Shown here piece after piece: positions 47,259 to 56,854 of a stretch of DNA of 64,000 nucleotides. The position numbers and the translations under genes were made by a program. The stretch spans positions 62,001-126,000 of the forward strand of contig NZ_JSEH01000005.1 in the NCBI RefSeq assembly GCF_000801335.2, written 5' to 3'. The stretch comes from Desulfovibrio sp. TomC. Its GTDB lineage: Bacteria; Desulfobacterota; Desulfovibrionia; Desulfovibrionales; Desulfovibrionaceae. How positions within the stretch are numbered: the stretch's first letter is position 1; every line of letters starts with the position of its first letter. The notes under the pieces are model-generated. The model was not told the DNA's origin. It searched no databases and saw only the letters and a program-made list of their open reading frames with translations.

Positions 47259-49619
47259 CTAGCGCCGCAAGAGCCGCAGCCCATTGGCAATGACCAGCAG
47301 GCTGGTGCCCATGTCGGCAAAGACGGCCAAAAGCATGGAGCCATAGCCGAGGAAGGTCAGGGCCAGCACGACTCCCTTCAGGCCAAGGGCCAGGGCGATA
47401 TTTTGCTTAAGCGTCGCAACGGTCGCCCGGGAGAGCCGGATAAAGGCCGCGATCTTGCGCAGGTCGTCGTCCATGATGGCCACGTCGGCCGTTTCGATGG
47501 CCGCGTCCGTGCCGGCCGCGCCCATGGCAAAGCCGATGTCGGCCCGGGCCAGAGCCGGGGCGTCGTTGATGCCGTCCCCGACCATGCCGATCAGGGCCGC
47601 GCCGCCGGCCTGGGCCGCCTGGGCTGCCAGGGCATCCACGGCTGCGGCCTTGTCCTCGGGCAACTGGTCGCCCTTGGCCGCGTCGATGCCGACGGCCTGG
47701 GCAATGGCTGCGGCCGTGTGGGCGTTGTCCCCGGAGAGCATGACGGTTTTGACCCCAAGGGCGTGCAGTTCGGCCACGGCCTCGCGGCTGTGCGGGCGCA
47801 GGGCGTCGGCAGCGGCAAAAAGGGTCAGGACGCCGGTGGCGTCGGCCAGGAGCACGGCTGTCTTGCCGGCGCCCTCCAGGGCGTCCAGCCGGGCTTCGAT
47901 GGCCGGCGAACACAGGCCGAGTTCTTCAATGAGCCGGTGGTTGCCCAGGTGGTAGGGCGTGGCCTCAACCATGGCCCGCACGCCGCGTCCGGGCAGGGCG
48001 GTGAAGTCGGTAACGGGCAGCAGGGCCACGCCGTCCTCGCGTCCGGCCCGGGCCACGGCCTTGGACACGGGATGATCCGACCGGGCGGCCAGACTGACGG
48101 CAATCGACCGGTTGACGCCAGGGTCGCCGGCCAGATTCTCAACATCCGTAGCCACCGGCCGGCCGGTGGTGATGGTGCCGGTCTTGTCTAAGACAAGCGT
48201 GCCGATGGCGTGCCCCTGTTCGAGAAACAGGCCGCCCTTGATCAGGATGCCGCGCCGGGCCGCCGCGGCCAGACCGCTGACCACCGACACCGGGGTGGAA
48301 ATGACCAGGGCGCAGGGGCAGGCGATGACCAGGATGACCAGCGCCTTGTAGATCCACTCGGCAAAGGATGCGCCAAGGACCAGCGGCGGCAGCACGGCCA
48401 CGGCCACGGCGGCCGTAAAAACCGAGGGCGTGTAGAGAGCGGCGAAGCGGTCCACGAACCGCTGGGTGCGGGCCTGTTTGCCCGGCGAGGCCACAACCGC
48501 CCGGGTGATGCGGGCCAGGGTGGAATCGGTGGCCAGGGCCGTGGTCTGGTAGTGCAGTTCGCCTTCCTGGTTGACGCTGCCGGCAAAGAGCGGATCGCCC
48601 GGAGCCTTTTCCACGGGCAGGCTCTCGCCGGTGATGGCCGACTGGTCCAGCGACGACCGGCCGGCCGTGACCATGCCGTCCAGGGCCACGCGCTCACCGG
48701 GCCTCAGGCGCACGGTGGTCCCGACGGGCACGGCGTCGGCCGGGACCACGGCAAAGCTGCCGTCCGTCCGGCCCACGGTCGCTTCCTGGGGGGCCAGGGC
48801 CAACAGGGCGGTGACCGCGTTTTTGGCCCGGGTCAGCGAGGCGGATTCGAGCTTCTCGGCCACGGCAAAAAGGGTCATGACCATGGCCGCCTCGGGGAAC
48901 TGCCCCAGGAACAGTGCGCCGGTTGCAGCCACGCTCATGAGCGCATTGATGTTGAGGTCGCGGTGGCGCAGGGCAATAAGCCCCTTTTTGTAGATGGGCA
49001 GGCCGCTTAAAGCGATGGCCAGCAGGGCGCATCCAGCCGGCAGCCAGGGTGTCCCCAGCCCGAACCATTCCAATAATTCCGAGGCCACAGACAGGACCAG
49101 GGCCACGGCCAGGGTGGGGGAGAGCCAGGACGTCGCCGCCCCGGCGCGGGTGGCCCCCGCCGTCCCCGGGACCACCGGCACGGCGGTCATGCCGAGATCG
49201 GCTATGGCCAAAACGATGGGCCCGGGGTCTGGCAGATCGTGGCAGACAGTCAGTTCCCGGCCAAGCAGGTTAAAGGCCAGTCCCTTGACCCCGGGCATGG
49301 GCTCCAGGGCCTTTCGGAGCATGCGTTCTTCGGTTGGGCAGTCCATGGCTTCGATGCGGTAGGTGTCGGTATGGGCGGCCTGGGGCAGCTCGGCGGACGT
49401 TGTCCCGGCGGTCGGCGCGGCGCAGGAGCCACCGCAACAACAGGGAAACGGATTGACCGCCTCAAGGCGACCCAGGACCGACGGCCCGGCAGCCGGGGCA
49501 TGATCCTGGCCGTGGCTGGAACCAGGCCCCGGGCTGTGATCGTGGGCACGGTCGTGGCTGTGGATATGGCTCTGGGGCTGGTCATGGCCGGGGCCATGGT
49601 CGTGGTCGTTATGGGGCAT
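47259..49619 (-). CDS. zntA: Zn/Cd/Pb-transporting P1B-type ATPase
   Basis: A 786-residue efflux pump. The first ~45 residues are His/Asp-rich (HNDHDHGPGHD, HIHSHDRAHDH), followed by PCCCGGSC and a heavy-metal domain with the zinc/lead-type site MDCPTEE. The pump core has the membrane CPC motif (CPCALVISTPVSVV, the P1B-2 form), the phosphorylation site DKTGTITTG, SDHPVSKA and GDGINDAPALARADI. The start at 49619 is fixed by AGGAGG 6 bp upstream. The divergent MerR gene and shared operator indicate metal-induced expression. It could be named cadA. Confidence 0.93.
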   Translation of the reverse strand: MPHNDHDHGPGHDQPQSHIHSHDRAHDHSPGPGSSHGQDHAPAAGPSVLGRLEAVNPFPCCCGGSCAAPTAGTTSAELPQAAHTDTYRIEAMDCPTEERMLRKALEPMPGVKGLAFNLLGRELTVCHDLPDPGPIVLAIADLGMTAVPVVPGTAGATRAGAATSWLSPTLAVALVLSVASELLEWFGLGTPWLPAGCALLAIALSGLPIYKKGLIALRHRDLNINALMSVAATGALFLGQFPEAAMVMTLFAVAEKLESASLTRAKNAVTALLALAPQEATVGRTDGSFAVVPADAVPVGTTVRLRPGERVALDGMVTAGRSSLDQSAITGESLPVEKAPGDPLFAGSVNQEGELHYQTTALATDSTLARITRAVVASPGKQARTQRFVDRFAALYTPSVFTAAVAVAVLPPLVLGASFAEWIYKALVILVIACPCALVISTPVSVVSGLAAAARRGILIKGGLFLEQGHAIGTLVLDKTGTITTGRPVATDVENLAGDPGVNRSIAVSLAARSDHPVSKAVARAGREDGVALLPVTDFTALPGRGVRAMVEATPYHLGNHRLIEELGLCSPAIEARLDALEGAGKTAVLLADATGVLTLFAAADALRPHSREAVAELHALGVKTVMLSGDNAHTAAAIAQAVGIDAAKGDQLPEDKAAAVDALAAQAAQAGGAALIGMVGDGINDAPALARADIGFAMGAAGTDAAIETADVAIMDDDLRKIAAFIRLSRATVATLKQNIALALGLKGVVLALTFLGYGSMLLAVFADMGTSLLVIANGLRLLRR

Positions 49620-49647
49620 GGACATCCTCCTTGCTACTTCGACTCCG

Positions 49648-49678
49648 ATGAGACACCTTGGAGCTGGTACAGGGTCAA
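49648..49678 (-). promoter_or_regulatory. MerR-type operator-promoter of the metal ATPase
   Basis: A 21-bp imperfect dyad ACCTTGGA-GCTGG-TACAGGGT (49655-49675) lies between -35 TTGACC (49678-49673 on the - strand) and -10 TCTCAT (49653-49648). The 19-bp spacer and the dyad inside it are the hallmark of MerR-activated promoters. Confidence 0.8.
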
Positions 49679-49701
49679 GGGATATTTTCAAGGAGGCGTC
49701 C

Positions 49702-50178
49702 ATGCGTATCGGCGAATTGGCCAAACGGTCGGATTGTCTGCCCGAGACGGTGCGGTATTATGAGCGCGAGGGCCTGCTCCCCAAGCCGGACCGGTCGGAA
49801 GGCAACTACCGGCTCTATGCCGAGGGGCATCTGTCCCGGCTGCTTTTCATCCGCAACTGCCGGGCCTTGGAGATGAGTCTGGGGGAAATCCGGGCGCTTT
49901 TGGCCATAAAGGACGGGGCCGGGGCGGATTGCCGGGAGGTGTGCGCCCTGCTCGAGGCCCATATCGGCCATGTGACCGAGCGGCTGACGCGTCTGGCCGA
50001 TCTTCGGGAGCAGCTTGTCGGGCTGCGGGACCGGTGCGGCGGGGTGACGCCGGTTGCCAGCTGCGGCATCCTGCAGGGCCTGACCGAGCCTGTGCCCGGG
50101 GGGCGTGTTGACGCCAGCCCGGCCGAAGGCCACGTCTGTCTGGGGGATAGCGGCAGCTTGTGCGGCCGGGGGCGCTGA
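49702..50178 (+). CDS. MerR-family metal-responsive regulator (CadR/PbrR-like)
   Basis: A 158-residue regulator with the N-terminal MerR helix-turn-helix (MRIGELAKRSDCLPETVRYYEREGLLP), a dimerisation helix, and cysteines in the metal-binding places of the Cd/Pb branch: Cys in the GADCREVC region (about 75-79) and the C-terminal pair RCGGVTPVASC (about 113-123). An extra Cys-containing tail (GHVCLGDSGSLC) follows. AAGGAGGCG sets the start. It is divergent from the ATPase and shares its control region. Confidence 0.9.
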   Translation: MRIGELAKRSDCLPETVRYYEREGLLPKPDRSEGNYRLYAEGHLSRLLFIRNCRALEMSLGEIRALLAIKDGAGADCREVCALLEAHIGHVTERLTRLADLREQLVGLRDRCGGVTPVASCGILQGLTEPVPGGRVDASPAEGHVCLGDSGSLCGRGR

Positions 50179-50227
50179 GGTCCGGGCGTGCGGCCAAAAC
50201 CCTGGTTCGCCGTCCAGGCGTCGGCCA

Positions 50228-50257
50228 TAAAAAAAGGCGGGACCAGTTGGTCCCGCC
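50228..50257 (-). terminator. terminator of the receiver gene at 50290
   Basis: GGCGGGACCA (50236-50245) and TGGTCCCGCC (50248-50257) form a perfect stem. Seven A precede it on the + strand, giving a U-tract on the - strand, 32 bp past the stop. Confidence 0.85.
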
Positions 50258-50289
50258 CGGAAAAAACCAATGCGGCTGCGGAAGGGACG

Positions 50290-50646
50290 TTACTCGCCCA
50301 GGGCCTTTTTCACGGCCACGAGCACCGCTTCCGGCTCAAAGGGTTTGCGGATGGCGGCAACCGCCTTGCGGATGGATTGGTCATGGCCGTCCAGTCCGCT
50401 GATGACGATGACCGGAATGTCCTTGAATTCTTCTTTCTGCGAATACTTGCGGTAAAAGCGCGGCCCCCACTCGTTGGGCATTTCCAGGTCCAGGGTGATG
50501 CAGTCCGGGCGTTCTTTTTCCAGGACTTTGAGCGCGACTTCGCCGTCGGACGCGCTGCAGGTGTCGTAGCCGTTGTCGGAAAAAAGGGTCGTCAGATACG
50601 CGATGATCTGCGGATCATCGTCGACCACCATGATTTTCTTCGCCAT
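50290..50646 (-). CDS. single-domain response regulator (receiver 1)
   Basis: A 118-residue stand-alone receiver: acidic pocket VDDDP (8-12), phosphoacceptor Asp in ITLDLEMP (about 53), the switch Ser in IVISGLDG, and Lys in IRKPFEP. It has no output domain. It lies 141 bp after receiver 2 on the same strand, near the haem-type kinase. It is less close to the other two receivers of the region (it lacks GLKYVIP). Confidence 0.93.
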   Translation of the reverse strand: MAKKIMVVDDDPQIIAYLTTLFSDNGYDTCSASDGEVALKVLEKERPDCITLDLEMPNEWGPRFYRKYSQKEEFKDIPVIVISGLDGHDQSIRKAVAAIRKPFEPEAVLVAVKKALGE

Positions 50647-50787
50647 ACCCGCCTCCTTGTGGAATTGGCCCGGAGGATGGCTTCGTCCCGGGCGTGCCGT
50701 ATCGCATCCTGTTGGTATCTACCGCGAATCACGTCTGTTGCCAACCGTGAATTGCACCGATCCCCCAATCCAGGCCTGACGCCGTTT

Positions 50788-51147
50788 TTAGACCTCGGGC
50801 GGCCCCAGGATGTCACGGAGTGCGGCCAGAAGGGCCAGCCGGTCGATGGGTTTGTCAAAGACTGCCCGAGCGCCGGGAATGACATATTTGAGGCCAGGAT
50901 GGCCGGTGATGACCACAATGGGGATGTCGCGGCCGGATTTCTCCAGGGCACGGTTGAATTTGGGACCGGTCATATCCGGCATCTCCAGATCCAACGTGAT
51001 GGCGTCCGGGCGTTCGGATTCAATAGCGGCCAGGGCCAGCCTGCCGTTTCGGGCGGAGATGGTGTCGTAGCCTTCGTCGGAAAATACGTCTTCCAGGTAG
51101 GCGACAATATCCGGATCGTCGTCCACGATCAGGATTTTCTGAGCCAT
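50788..51147 (-). CDS. single-domain response regulator (receiver 2)
   Basis: A 119-residue stand-alone receiver with VDDDP, the phosphoacceptor in ITLDLEMPD, VVITGHPGLKYVIP and DKPIDR. The stretch FNRAL plus ITGHxGLKYVIP is also found in the receiver at 62416, so the two are paralogues placed on opposite sides of hmc. It lies 97 bp after the kinase gene on the same strand and is its likely partner. Confidence 0.93.
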   Translation of the reverse strand: MAQKILIVDDDPDIVAYLEDVFSDEGYDTISARNGRLALAAIESERPDAITLDLEMPDMTGPKFNRALEKSGRDIPIVVITGHPGLKYVIPGARAVFDKPIDRLALLAALRDILGPPEV

Positions 51148-51244
51148 GATGGGGGCCTCCGGCGGCGTTGGTGTGCCTTGCCGTTATGGAACGGATTGCC
51201 GGCGGCAGGCAAGGAAAAAACGTCGGCGTCGGCAGGGGAATGCC

Positions 51245-53593
51245 TCAGGTGCGTGTGACTCCGGGCTCCTGCCAGACCGGCAGGCGGATGGTGAACATCG
51301 CGCCGCCTTCGGGACCAGGGGCGGCCACAATGTCGCCGCCGTAATCCTTGATGATTCCGTAGCTGATGGACAGCCCCAGGCCGGTTCCCTTGCCCACTTC
51401 CTTGGTGGTGAAAAACGGCTCGAAGATGCGTCCGAGCACCTCCGGGGGGATGCCGGCCCCGTTGTCGGCGATGCTCGCGGTCACGAATTGCCGCTCCCCG
51501 ATCGTTTCGACGCCGGCCGTGATGGCGATGCGCTTTTCACCCGGCCGGCTGGCGGAGCCGTAGTGCTCGTCCACGGCGTCGCGGGCGTTAAGGAGCAGAT
51601 TCATAAACACCTGTTCCAGCGGGTTGGCCTGGGCGGCAACCGTGGGCAGGCCTTCGGGAATGTCGAAGGCGACCTCGATGTTGCGTACCTTGAGCTGCTG
51701 GGAAAAAAGCTCGAACGTGCGGTGCAGGACCGTCCCCATGTCCACGGCGGTCAGGTTGCGGTCGGCTTTGCGGCCAAATTCCCGCATGTGGTTGATGATG
51801 CCGGTGGCCCGGGCGATGTGGCGGCTGATCCCCTCGGCCATTTCGGTGAGCGTGGCCTGATCCACGCACTGGCCCTTGCGCACCTTGCGCACCAGCAGAT
51901 CGGAAATCGTCTGGATGACGGTCATGGGCTGGTTGAGTTCGTGGGCCACGCTGGTGGACATTTCGCCAAGGGTCGCCATCTTGCTGGCCTGGATGAGCTG
52001 CTGTTCGGTCTCCAGGCGGTTGGTGATGTCGGTGACCGAGGCCAGATAGACCTGGCTGCCGGGAAAGGCGGCGGTGGAGACGCGCAGCGCGGCAAAGAAA
52101 TGCTGGCCGTTCTTGCGGCGGTGGCGCGCCCGGTCGATGGGGCGTTCGGCCCGGATGGCCGCCTCAAAGGGGGCAAGGTCGGGTTCGTCGAAAAGGGCCA
52201 GAAACGACGTGCCGAGCAGTTCTCCCGGTTCGTAGCCGTACAGCGCCTGGGGCCGGGTGTTGCATTCGAGGATGGTCAGGTCGTCCAGGCTCAGCACGAA
52301 AAGGGCGGTGGGGATGCAGCTGAAGATGGCTTGGTATTTCTTGCGCGAGCGTTCCAGTTCCTCTTCCAGGAACTTGCTTTGGGAAATGTCCAGGCTGATT
52401 TCCATGACCGAGGTGACCTTGCCGGACTCGTCGGTCATGGGCGAGGTGCTGACGAACAAGGTCCGTTTGCAGCCGTCGCGGTCGAGGGTGATCTCTTCGG
52501 TGGAATGGGGCAGGCCGTCCTCAAAGGTGCGGATGACCGGGCAATTGTCGCACGGCTCCTCGCGGCCCTTGTAGGCCTTGTAGCAATACTGGCCGGGATG
52601 GACGTGAAACTCGTCGGCAAAGGCCTGATTGTAGCTGAGAAGACGCAGGTTGCTGTCCTGCACCGTGATGGTGCAGGGCACGTGTTCGAAAAGATCCTGG
52701 TAGCGGTTTTTCTGGCGCACCAGCTCGGCCTGTTTGGAGAGGACCTCCCGGCCCATGCTGTCGATGGCCCGGCCCAGCTCGCCCAGCTCGTCGGCCTGGC
52801 GGATGTCCACCCCCCGGAAGGTGCGCCCGGCCGCAATGGTCCGGGTGGCCTGGATCATGGCCCGCACGGGGCGGTTGACCAGCAGGTGGGTAAACAGAAA
52901 CAACACCAGGAAGGTGCCGCCGGCCACGGCCAGGGCAGCCAGGAAGTTGCGTTCGGTGTAGTTGGCCAGGGTGGCCTCGTTGGCGGCCTGGGACACGGTG
53001 ATGTCGAGCAGCCCGAGAATTTTCTTGTCGGCCGGGTGGACGTGGCAGGCGTCGTTGACGCAGGCCGGTTCGTTCTCGATGGGTCGCAGAATGCCGATGC
53101 AGGGCTGGCCGGATTCATCGGTAAAAAAACGGGTGCGTTCGCGCAGGGCCAGATGGACCTGGGGCGGGGCCGTGCGGTGGCAGACGTAGCAGCCCTCTTC
53201 CTTGATGTCGGTGAGCTCGTCGATCTCCGAGATCAGGTTGGAATACTTGATCTGGCCCTTTTTATTGTAGACGCGGATGGACAGGATGCCCTGCTGGGTG
53301 CCGATGCTTTTGATGATTTCCCGGATGGTGTCCGGGGCATAGGTCAGCATGGCGTAGTGCAGGCCAAGATTGATGGTGTTTCCCAGCCGGTTCATGTCCG
53401 ACATGGTGGCTTCGGTGGTCAGGGTCTTCATGGCGTTGATGTTGAGCGACGACCACAGAAAAAAGAAAAACATCAAGGCCACGCCGGAGACGATGGCCAG
53501 CTTGGTAATGAGCGAACAGCGGATGGTGCGCAACAGGCGCGGCAGGGCCTGGGCCAGATCGGCCAGCCCCAGGGGCAGGAAACGGGGCCTCAT
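51245..53593 (-). CDS. membrane histidine kinase with di-haem c periplasmic domain and two PAS domains
   Basis: A 782-residue sensor. Membrane segments at about 31-50 and 218-238 bound a ~165-residue periplasmic domain with two haem c sites: CYVCH (135-139) and CVNDACH (178-184, the C-x4-CH form). A HAMP domain and two PAS domains follow; the first PAS has a Cys cluster ([18 protein letters not shown]). The kinase has its H-box in [14 protein letters not shown]-box [10 protein letters not shown], and G-boxes DNGAGIP and [14 protein letters not shown]. It probably reads periplasmic redox state or a haem ligand. Two receivers follow. Confidence 0.9.
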   Translation of the reverse strand: MRPRFLPLGLADLAQALPRLLRTIRCSLITKLAIVSGVALMFFFFLWSSLNINAMKTLTTEATMSDMNRLGNTINLGLHYAMLTYAPDTIREIIKSIGTQQGILSIRVYNKKGQIKYSNLISEIDELTDIKEEGCYVCHRTAPPQVHLALRERTRFFTDESGQPCIGILRPIENEPACVNDACHVHPADKKILGLLDITVSQAANEATLANYTERNFLAALAVAGGTFLVLFLFTHLLVNRPVRAMIQATRTIAAGRTFRGVDIRQADELGELGRAIDSMGREVLSKQAELVRQKNRYQDLFEHVPCTITVQDSNLRLLSYNQAFADEFHVHPGQYCYKAYKGREEPCDNCPVIRTFEDGLPHSTEEITLDRDGCKRTLFVSTSPMTDESGKVTSVMEISLDISQSKFLEEELERSRKKYQAIFSCIPTALFVLSLDDLTILECNTRPQALYGYEPGELLGTSFLALFDEPDLAPFEAAIRAERPIDRARHRRKNGQHFFAALRVSTAAFPGSQVYLASVTDITNRLETEQQLIQASKMATLGEMSTSVAHELNQPMTVIQTISDLLVRKVRKGQCVDQATLTEMAEGISRHIARATGIINHMREFGRKADRNLTAVDMGTVLHRTFELFSQQLKVRNIEVAFDIPEGLPTVAAQANPLEQVFMNLLLNARDAVDEHYGSASRPGEKRIAITAGVETIGERQFVTASIADNGAGIPPEVLGRIFEPFFTTKEVGKGTGLGLSISYGIIKDYGGDIVAAPGPEGGAMFTIRLPVWQEPGVTRT

Positions 53594-53686
53594 GGCGCAA
53601 CCCTCCTTGTCCTTCAGACGGCCGAGGGGCGGCGTCCACCCCGGTATGGACCGGCCCGGGCGGGTCCGGCCTTGGGACGCCGGACG

Positions 53687-54787
53687 TCAGCCGGCGGCCA
53701 CGATCACGGAAAAGGCGCTGGCCCCGGCCCAGACGCCGTCGCCTTGGCCCAGATGCATGTCGCGCAAGGCATCCAGTCCCACCGTGGCGGAAAGCTTGGT
53801 GCCGTCGGTCAGGACCACCACCACTTCAGCCGCGTCCCCCCCCTGAGTCACCCGTTCCACCACCCCGCGAAAGCGGTTTTCCGCCCCGGTTGCATCTTCG
53901 GCCGGCGCGGCGTCCAGGGTCACCCACGGGGCCTTGATCCGGGCCGTGGCCAGTCCCCCCTCCCGCAGGCCGAGACTCTCCAGACTTTTGGTGGAGATGA
54001 TGGCGGTCAGCAGATGGCCGCCCAGGGTGCGCACGGTCAGGCGCGACTGGATCTCGCCGATCTCGACCGTGGCCACTTTGCCGAAAAAGGTGTTGTGCAC
54101 CCCGGCCGAGCGCCGGTTCTCCCGGTCCAGAAAATGCTTCTCCATCCGTTTTTGTTCTTCCTCGGGCAGATCGAGGAAGGCGGCGGTGGAGTTGGCGGTC
54201 AGATGCCCCAGAATGCGCTGGACAACGGTGAGCGGCACGCCGTTGTGCAGCAGTTCCACGGCCCTGGAACGGCGCAGGGTGTTGGGGTTGGCCAGATGCT
54301 TGGGGATGCCGGCCTCACTGGCCCGGTCATAGATGACCCGGCGCATGTAGCCTTGGTCGAGATGGAAAATACCCCCGCGGTGGGGGGTGTAATCCGGGTC
54401 GCGCAACAGCTGCTTGAGTTCGGCGTGCAGCTCGCCCGGCAGATAGACCTCGCGCCGGGGTTTGGCGTCCTCGCCCTTGCCGCCGCCAAGGAGCACCTTG
54501 CGGTAAGCCAGGACGAAGTCGGTCCGGTCATCGATGGCCAGGATTTCTCCGAGTTTGGCCCCGGTTGCACGCAACAGTAAAAAGACCAGTCTGGCTCGGT
54601 TTCGGGAGACGACCGAACGTTTGCCTTTGGCCTTGGACACCCAGGCGGTGAAGGCGGCGTCGAGGCGCTGCATCTGTTCGGCCGAGAGGAAATTCGGCTC
54701 GTGCGGCTCGGCCGGGGCCACGGAGGAGTCATCGTGCATGGGCTGTCCCATATCATCCAGGATATGCTCAAGGTCAATGCCGCTCAA
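53687..54787 (-). CDS. tunR: TunR-type tungstate-responsive regulator
   Basis: A 366-residue protein with a tyrosine-recombinase-like DNA-binding domain (about 30-235) and two C-terminal TOBE/Mop oxyanion domains (about 240-300, 310-366: VEIGEIQSRLTVRTLGGHLLTAIIS and RFRGVVERVTQGGDAAEVVVVL). The recombinase active site is degraded: ATGAKLGEI has Lys for the first Arg, NTLRRS has Asn for His, and the Tyr position reads Phe (STAAFLDL). This matches TunR, which controls Mo/W homeostasis in sulfate reducers. I choose the TTG at 54787 behind GGAGG. Confidence 0.87.
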   Translation of the reverse strand: MSGIDLEHILDDMGQPMHDDSSVAPAEPHEPNFLSAEQMQRLDAAFTAWVSKAKGKRSVVSRNRARLVFLLLRATGAKLGEILAIDDRTDFVLAYRKVLLGGGKGEDAKPRREVYLPGELHAELKQLLRDPDYTPHRGGIFHLDQGYMRRVIYDRASEAGIPKHLANPNTLRRSRAVELLHNGVPLTVVQRILGHLTANSTAAFLDLPEEEQKRMEKHFLDRENRRSAGVHNTFFGKVATVEIGEIQSRLTVRTLGGHLLTAIISTKSLESLGLREGGLATARIKAPWVTLDAAPAEDATGAENRFRGVVERVTQGGDAAEVVVVLTDGTKLSATVGLDALRDMHLGQGDGVWAGASAFSVIVAAG

Positions 54788-55059
54788 CGGGGCCTCCGGG
54801 TTTCGTTTATCACGAAATGAAAAAAGAAGGTGACAATTTTCACAAAAGCGGTTAGTTTTATTGTCACGCAAGTTTTGCAACTCGTGACAAGTTTGGCTGA
54901 CACTGTCAAGAGACAGTTTCTGCCAAAGCTGCCTGCGGGTTGTGTTGGGCAGGAACTCACGCGACCACGGACCAAGGGAGGTGCGCGGGCAGGAGCACGA
55001 CGTCTATTGCCAACCGGGGAAGGGCGAACGCAACACGTAAGCAGAGGGTCGAAGAAGGT
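54788..55059. other. 272-bp divergent control region between tunR and hmcA
   Basis: AT-rich and full of dyads. Besides the TunR-like sites it holds ACTGTC-AAGA-GACAGT (54902-54917) nested in TTTGGC...GCCAAA (54892-54927). I cannot place -35/-10 hexamers with confidence on either strand. hmcA starts at 55060. Confidence 0.6.
54830..54890. promoter_or_regulatory. candidate TunR binding sites
   Basis: A 30-bp dyad TTGTCACG-N14-CGTGACAA (54861-54890) has the length reported for TunR sites and a XerC/D-like two-arm layout. A further half-site GTGACAAT (54830-54837) faces ATTGTCAC (54860-54867). The sites lie 74 bp before tunR and 170 bp before hmcA. Confidence 0.7.
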
Positions 55060-56826
55060 ATGAAAAACGGAAAACGGCGCATGAGACAGCTGCTGGCCGT
55101 CCTGGCCATTTGTGGCGTGGGCGGTTTGTCCGCCTTGCCGGCCAGCCGGGCAATGGCCAGCCAGCCAGGTAGCGACAAACAGCGGGCCGACATCGTCACC
55201 ATTGACGGAATGCAGGCCTATGGTTCCCTGTCGCAGCCCAAGGTGGTCTTTCTCCACGACAAGCACACCACAGCGTTGGGCAAACAAAAAGATTTTTACA
55301 AGAAAGAATGCGGCACCTGCCACACGTCCGACAAGGACGGCGTGATGCAGCTGGGCTTCAAGCGCGACGGTGCGCCTGTGTCCGGCGAAAAGCTGCGCGA
55401 CGTCTATCACAATGGCTGCATCAGCTGCCACAAGGACATGGCGGCCGCCGGACAGAAGACCGGCCCCACCGATGTCCAGTGCAAAGGCTGCCACAACGCC
55501 ACGCCGGATGTCGCTTCCAACTGGCAGCCCATCACCGTGGACAAGCGCCTGCACTACCGGCACGCCGCCACTCAGGAAAAAGCCGAGAACAAATGCGGCT
55601 CCTGCCACCACATTTACAGCGAAAAGGCCGGCAAGACCATTGCCGCCCCCAAGCCGGAAGACGTCCCCGGGTCCTGCTCCTACTGTCACGGCGAGACCAC
55701 GACCGTGGACGCCAAGCGTCAGCCCAAGGAGATCCGCTCCCTGCGTCTGGCCGCTCACGGCGAGTGCGTGACCTGCCACAAGGCCACGGCCGCTGCCGGC
55801 AAGGATGTGGCCACCGGTCCGGTCACCTGCGCCGGCTGCCATGGCCCGCTGGACCAGAAGGCCATTGCCGAAACGTCGCTTAAAAAGGTTCCCCAGGGAG
55901 CCGATCTGCGCATCAAGCGCGGCCAGCCCGATCTGGTCATGGTGCGTCCGGCCGTGGCCGAAGCGCCCCTGATCGTTGACGGCAAGCCGGTCAAGCCCTA
56001 CGCCGGCATGCCGGCCGTGCCTTTTGACCACAAGTCCCACGAAGCCCAAAACGAGACCTGCGTTTCCTGCCACCATGCCTCCCTGACGTCCTGCGCGGCC
56101 AAGTGCCACACGCCGGCCGGCAATAAGGACGGCGGCTTCGTCACCCTGGAAGCGTCCATGCACAAGGTCGGCGCCTCCCAGAGCTGCGCCGGCTGCCACG
56201 CCGTCCTCCAGAAGAAGCCCGAGTGCGCCGGCTGCCACGACTCCCGCGTCAAGGGCGTTGGCGACGTTGCCCAGTGCGGGTCCTGCCACGTCAAGCCCGA
56301 AGGCGACCTCAAGGAAGCCGCGGCCGTCATGATGGCCAAGCCGGCCGCCAAGGAAACCGCCGCCGCCGAAGCCGACATGGCCAAGAAGCTCCTGGCCGGC
56401 AAACGCGACGTCACGGCCACCTTCCCGGCCGAGGACATCCCCGAGACCGTGACCATCGGGTCGCTGTCCAAGGACTACGAGCCGTCGGTCCTGCCGCACC
56501 GCAAGATCGTCCTGTCCATGCTCGCCGGCATGAAGGACAGCAAGCTGGCCGGGGCCTTCCACGCCGCCGATGCGGCCGTCTGCCAGGGCTGCCACCACAA
56601 CAGCCCGGCTTCGACGACTCCGCCGCGGTGCAGCAATTGCCATCAGGCCGTCGAAACCACCACTGCTTCGGCTCGTCCGGCGCTCAAGGCCGCCTACCAC
56701 ACCCAGTGCATGGGCTGTCATACGTCGATGGGAATTGCCGGCAAGGTTGTGGACAAGGCTGCGGATGCCAAGCCTGTTCCTGTGGCCACGGATTGCACCG
56801 GTTGCCACAAGGACAAGAAGAAATAG
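55060..56826 (+). CDS. hmcA: high-molecular-weight cytochrome c HmcA, 16 haems
   Basis: A periplasmic multihaem cytochrome that takes electrons from hydrogenase/type I cytochrome c3 and passes them to the membrane Hmc complex. The 588-residue precursor has a signal peptide (about 1-34, ending RAMA) and 16 haem motifs: 15 CxxCH and one CxxxCH (CAAKCH, the ninth). This is the count of HmcA. There is a haem-free insert at about residues 270-310 and another at 420-500. AGAAGGT precedes the ATG at 55060. Confidence 0.95.
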   Translation: MKNGKRRMRQLLAVLAICGVGGLSALPASRAMASQPGSDKQRADIVTIDGMQAYGSLSQPKVVFLHDKHTTALGKQKDFYKKECGTCHTSDKDGVMQLGFKRDGAPVSGEKLRDVYHNGCISCHKDMAAAGQKTGPTDVQCKGCHNATPDVASNWQPITVDKRLHYRHAATQEKAENKCGSCHHIYSEKAGKTIAAPKPEDVPGSCSYCHGETTTVDAKRQPKEIRSLRLAAHGECVTCHKATAAAGKDVATGPVTCAGCHGPLDQKAIAETSLKKVPQGADLRIKRGQPDLVMVRPAVAEAPLIVDGKPVKPYAGMPAVPFDHKSHEAQNETCVSCHHASLTSCAAKCHTPAGNKDGGFVTLEASMHKVGASQSCAGCHAVLQKKPECAGCHDSRVKGVGDVAQCGSCHVKPEGDLKEAAAVMMAKPAAKETAAAEADMAKKLLAGKRDVTATFPAEDIPETVTIGSLSKDYEPSVLPHRKIVLSMLAGMKDSKLAGAFHAADAAVCQGCHHNSPASTTPPRCSNCHQAVETTTASARPALKAAYHTQCMGCHTSMGIAGKVVDKAADAKPVPVATDCTGCHKDKKK

Positions 56827-56854
56827 GACCCAAACCAGCAGAGGTCTCGCTACG

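Noticed and set aside
53687-54787. Active phage integrase or an integrated element beside hmc
   Set aside because: The catalytic Tyr, first Arg and His are replaced and the C-terminus is TOBE/Mop; there are no attachment repeats or phage genes nearby.
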